Of a DNA stretch of 64,000 bases, positions 60,670-64,000 are shown piece by piece. The DNA is from Buddleja alternifolia (Eukaryota > Streptophyta > Magnoliopsida > Lamiales > Scrophulariaceae). The stretch covers positions 558,001-622,000 of the forward strand of contig CM033394.1 of assembly GCA_019426215.1 (NCBI GenBank), given 5' to 3'. Within the stretch, counting starts at the first letter, position 1. Every line of letters begins with the position of its first letter. The notes under the pieces were generated by a model. The model made no database searches and had not been told where the DNA came from. It saw only the letters and a program-made list of their open reading frames with translations. A program made the translations under genes and the position numbers.

Positions 60670-62265
60670 TGACACGAAAAATCCTTACGTGTATTAAACA
60701 ACAAGTGGACTGGTCGTGTGTAGTAATAAAGTGGACAATAAAGTCCGGGTTGTCGAACCTCAAAGACTTGTATTTTAGTTTATGATTTTAAAGCAATTGA
60801 AGAACTTAAACTAAAACAAGAATTAACTAAAATATTACGGAAGTAAGATATAAGAAACAAAATGTCGAAATCAAGATAGCTATGGAAGAGAGCAACTAAG
60901 ACACATGTGTTGGCATAAATTAATCAATTTTCATTACAAACATGTTCTCATATTATTAGACTAATGTTGCGTTGGTGGAAAAAACCTTAAATAATTACTA
61001 CCCGATGTCTCGGCTGTAATAATCCTATAATTAATTGATGGTTCTCTAGATATGTCTATCCGAGAATCTAACCAACAATCATGCATTCAAGTTCTAGAAT
61101 TTCCCCGAATTAATCCGGCTAACTGCACCCGGGAATCTCTACCTATCTCTAGAGGCAATTCCCTATTTTTTACGGATTATGTGATGATCATCTTTGCACC
61201 TTAAATTACCTTCTCTCGAACGAATAATTTAAGCAATAAATCATGCATATGGTAGCTAAGCATATGATGCATTCAAACAAGATCAAGACACAAAGCAACA
61301 ATAGAATTAATATGAAAAACGCAATTTATATCTCAATTATCATAATTAAGCCTCAACATGGCCTTAGTTCGAAGAATCTATTTCATCATAAAAGATAAAA
61401 GATAGGAACTTAAATTAAGATTCATATTCATAGACAAAAACAAATCTAAATCTAAGAAACTCCCTCGTATTTTTGATGGTTGAACTTCGATCTTCATCTC
61501 TTCCATGCTTCTTGATTTCTTCACCTTCAAAGGTTCTTGATAATCTTCATAACTAATCTAAGGATGATGAAGATGATGATAGGATGTGTTTAGGCTCCCC
61601 CAATGGGGAATGTGTTTTCAAGTGTGTTTTTAGGATGGCCTCCAATCATCCTTTTATAGCAAAAAAAATCCACCAACCAAGAACATGTGCTTCCATTCTC
61701 TTTTCTTTCCACCTACCATTCTCTTATTTTCCACCTACCAAGAATTTCCACCTACCAAGAATTTGAGCTACCATTCTCTTGTTGTCCACCTACCAAGAAC
61801 ATGAGCTGCCACTTTCGTATTTTCCAGCGCAGAGATAGTGTTTTGTTCATACACTTCTCCAAAGACCTCCGAATTGGATGATTCAAGTCCCCATGTAAAG
61901 ATAAGACATAGATCTAAAACTTTGTAGAAGGACACTTCATCCAATTCTGTCTCTAAAAATATCAAAATGGTGTTCCAACGTGGAGGTTGTTTCTGATTTG
62001 GCGCCCAGGTGTGCGGAAATGGTACTAAAACATGATTTTGGCTAACTCCAGCTTATTTCTTGCTTGTTTGGTCGTGGATGTGTGAAACATCTTGGCGTAA
62101 ACTTGTTTTATACATCATTTTTCCACCCTTTCTTCGATTGTATCCACTTACGACTTGAAATCACTTAATGCACGAATTAAACGCACAAGTGACAAAATCA
62201 AGCGATAAATGAACCTAAAACATAAACGCAAAGGGGCTTAAAAACACGTAAAAATGACTCCTATC
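60670..62265. mobile_element. solo LTR-like element (1596 bp)
   Basis: Begins TGACACGAAAAATCC and ends GACTCCTATCA (TG...CA), with perfect 5-bp duplications ATAAG (60665-60669, 62266-62270). No coding domain. It lies in the loop of the old fold-back element. Confidence 0.75.
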
Positions 62266-63075
62266 AATAAGACATATTAAACTTAAAAAAGTCTCACATA
62301 AATGTTTATGATCGCTATTAATACAATATTTTCTTCTATATGAGCTAATACTTTTATTTTATTTTAAATAACTAGATAATCCATGTTATTTTTAAGTATT
62401 ATATTACTTATTAAGATAAAGTGATAAACCTATTCATATCATCCTTTTATTATATAACATGTAAATGCTTCTTCTTTTTGACTGTTTCTTTAATTGGTAT
62501 ATCTAATACTATTATATGAATTATAAGACGTGCATACATAGTTCAAGATATGTTAAATAAAATATTAATATTTAATTATTTACTTTTATGAAAATACAAA
62601 AAGCATAAAATAACAAGAATGTTTTCTAATATCTATTAATGCAACTAAATCATCGAAATCGAAAGAAAAAAAGAAGAGTAAATTTATTCAATTCTTTCTA
62701 AAAGAAAAAGATATAATAAATTTGTTATATAAATTTACATGAAATAATTTAAAACTTATTCTTTTTTATTTCTATATTAGCAATCTTATCTTTTTATTTA
62801 TTTATTTTATTTATAATTAATCCAAGGATATTGTGTATTTAATATAATTATCTATAAATAAAATTTGAGATCAAATTAATTAAAATTTAATCATAGAGGG
62901 GGCAAAGTACTAGATAGATTGTATTAGATGGGTCTAAGTGACTTTATCATTTAAAATCAAGAATATTTTTGTCTATCAATGTGTTTAAAGGAGGTGTTTG
63001 ATATATTTTAATGTAGTAAAAGGGAGTGCTTGAAGATTTTATTTAGGGTAGTGATAAACCAAAATATGGTATTTA

Positions 63076-63658
63076 GCCCCAGAATGAAATGTTATAGCAT
63101 GTGAGGCCCAACACAAACCCAGAAACCTGCCCATAATGGAAGATCCGCGTGTTTTTAAGTGATCCGGGTTGGGTCGGGTCGTCGACTAGATACGAGTCAA
63201 GATCCTGACCGTTCATAGGCACCACGTGGCATCATCGATGTGACCCACTTATCGCTGTCAGATCTATACAACACTTGCATCTATAAATACCTCATCTCAA
63301 CACATATTGAGGGCTCCAATCTCCATTCTCAAATCTCCTGAATTAGCCTCGTATCCAATGATACATTAACTATAAACTCGAAGTACGATCCCAAAATACA
63401 AATGAGGGCTACATTGCCTCTACACATCATACGACCCTAAGGCTCTACACATCATACGACCCTCAACCCATCAATAAAATCAAAACCTTTGAACTACGTT
63501 AGACTTGATCTTCCAAGGAGGTACATAGGCAGCTTGGTCTAGTGCCCAAGTGCAGTCCCAACATCTTGTCACCACATTCATGTGTCATGCGAAATAGCCC
63601 AGACTGAGTCAGATCGATCTCCCAAAATCGACCTAAATCAGGTAGAGGAAAGTATTTA
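63076..63658. mobile_element. 583-bp insertion in the right fold-back arm
   Basis: Bounded by GTATTTA at 63069-63075 and 63652-63658. It carries a TATA-like CTATAAATACC at about 63280 and a GGAGGTACATAGGCAGCTTG phrase like those in plant LTRs. The element class is uncertain because clean TG/CA ends with a 5-bp duplication were not found. Confidence 0.45.
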
Positions 63659-63697
63659 ATGGCGTGTCTATAGTAGAGGGGGCAAAATTCATAAAAA

Positions 63698-64000
63698 AGT
63701 AAATAACTAGTTTTGAGGTATTATAGACATGAGGTGCTTAAAGCCACACAATCTTTTGTTATTAAAGGTAACCCTGCTTAGGATCCTAATATATATTTAT
63801 TTATTATTAAATACAGTGAGTGATCTTAAAAGAAATTTTAGACAGTAAAATCCGTTATAATCACGGTCATTCGTGTATCATAAATTTCATGATAATCCAT
63901 CACATAGATATTATTGTGATTGCTCAGCATTTCGAATTTTTTAAGTTCTTAAAAATGACAAAGATTACATAATGTATTAATGTGGATCCCATTATTTATA
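63698..64000. other. AT-rich end of window
   Basis: Noncoding. Includes a diverged relative of the 53475 repeat (ATAATCCATCACATAGAT, 63892-63909). Confidence 0.4.

Larger units (their letters stand above)
55790..63697. mobile_element. old long-armed fold-back element broken by nested insertions
   Basis: The left arm (55790-55970, resuming at 60531-60610) and the right arm (62870-63075, resuming at 63659-63697) are inverted relatives. The left end ATTCATTTTGCCCCCTCTA matches the inverted right end ATGAATTTTGCCCCCTCTA. GTTGATAGACAAAAG (55904) matches CTTTTGTCTATCAA-type sequence at 62968. The arms realign only when the insertions at 55971-56659, 56662-60530, 60670-62270 and 63076-63658 are removed, leaving about 1.16 kb. 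No transposase is seen. Outer target duplications are not clear. Confidence 0.65.

Noticed and set aside
1..64000. tRNA or rRNA genes
   Set aside because: No cloverleaf-type A/B-box arrangement or rRNA segment was recognised by eye; a dedicated scan was not possible.

Overview
This window is nuclear DNA from a eudicot plant. The evidence is GT-AG introns, nuclear genes for chloroplast proteins, an LRR receptor-kinase of the plant subfamily XII type, a VAMP72-type R-SNARE, and AT-rich spacers full of plant MITEs and LTR-retrotransposon remains. I cannot name the species. No CRISPR, operon, prophage or other prokaryotic feature is present. Exon boundaries were set by hand from reading frame, GT-AG sites and conserved family residues; they could be off by a base or two.

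Genes in order: (1) the 3' end of an LRR receptor kinase (+, 1-1357); (2) a four-exon GT47/exostosin glycosyltransferase (+, 2861-4914); (3) a ten-exon, about 1696-residue protein with four MATH/TRAF-like domains and a coiled-coil tail (-, 5945-14322); (4) a four-exon VAMP72 R-SNARE (+, 25714-27505); (5) a weak unrecognised two-exon ORF (+, 29238-29749); (6) a six-exon adenine phosphoribosyltransferase (-, 30190-32592); (7) a twelve-exon chloroplast GDT1/UPF0016 cation transporter (-, 41549-45895); (8) the intronless gene for chloroplast ATP synthase subunit b' (-, 48828-49493); (9) a ten-exon nucleotide-sugar transporter resembling UGNT1 (-, 51637-55151). Genes 3, 4, 6, 7, 8 and 9 look intact. 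They are ordinary housekeeping, trafficking or organelle genes with no shared pathway; the 8/9 pair may be conserved microsynteny.

The spacers are built from transposons. A degenerate Ty1/copia element on the minus strand fills 15156-22151 with both LTRs. Six hAT-type MITEs have TAGGGGTG-like ends; four of them have perfect 8-bp target duplications and one has 7 of 8. Two Mutator-like MITEs with 9-bp duplications sit in introns of the APT and GDT1 genes. From 55.8 to 63.7 kb there is a nest: an old long-armed fold-back element split by a hAT MITE, a solo LTR that carries another solo LTR inside it, a third solo LTR, and a 583-bp insertion.

I did not find a new defence or metabolic system. 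The most unusual items are a 13-bp complementarity between the primer-binding position of the copia element and its own LTR, the reconstructable insertion nest, a natural eight-histidine run at the N-terminus of the MATH protein, and the unrecognised ORF near 29.3 kb.
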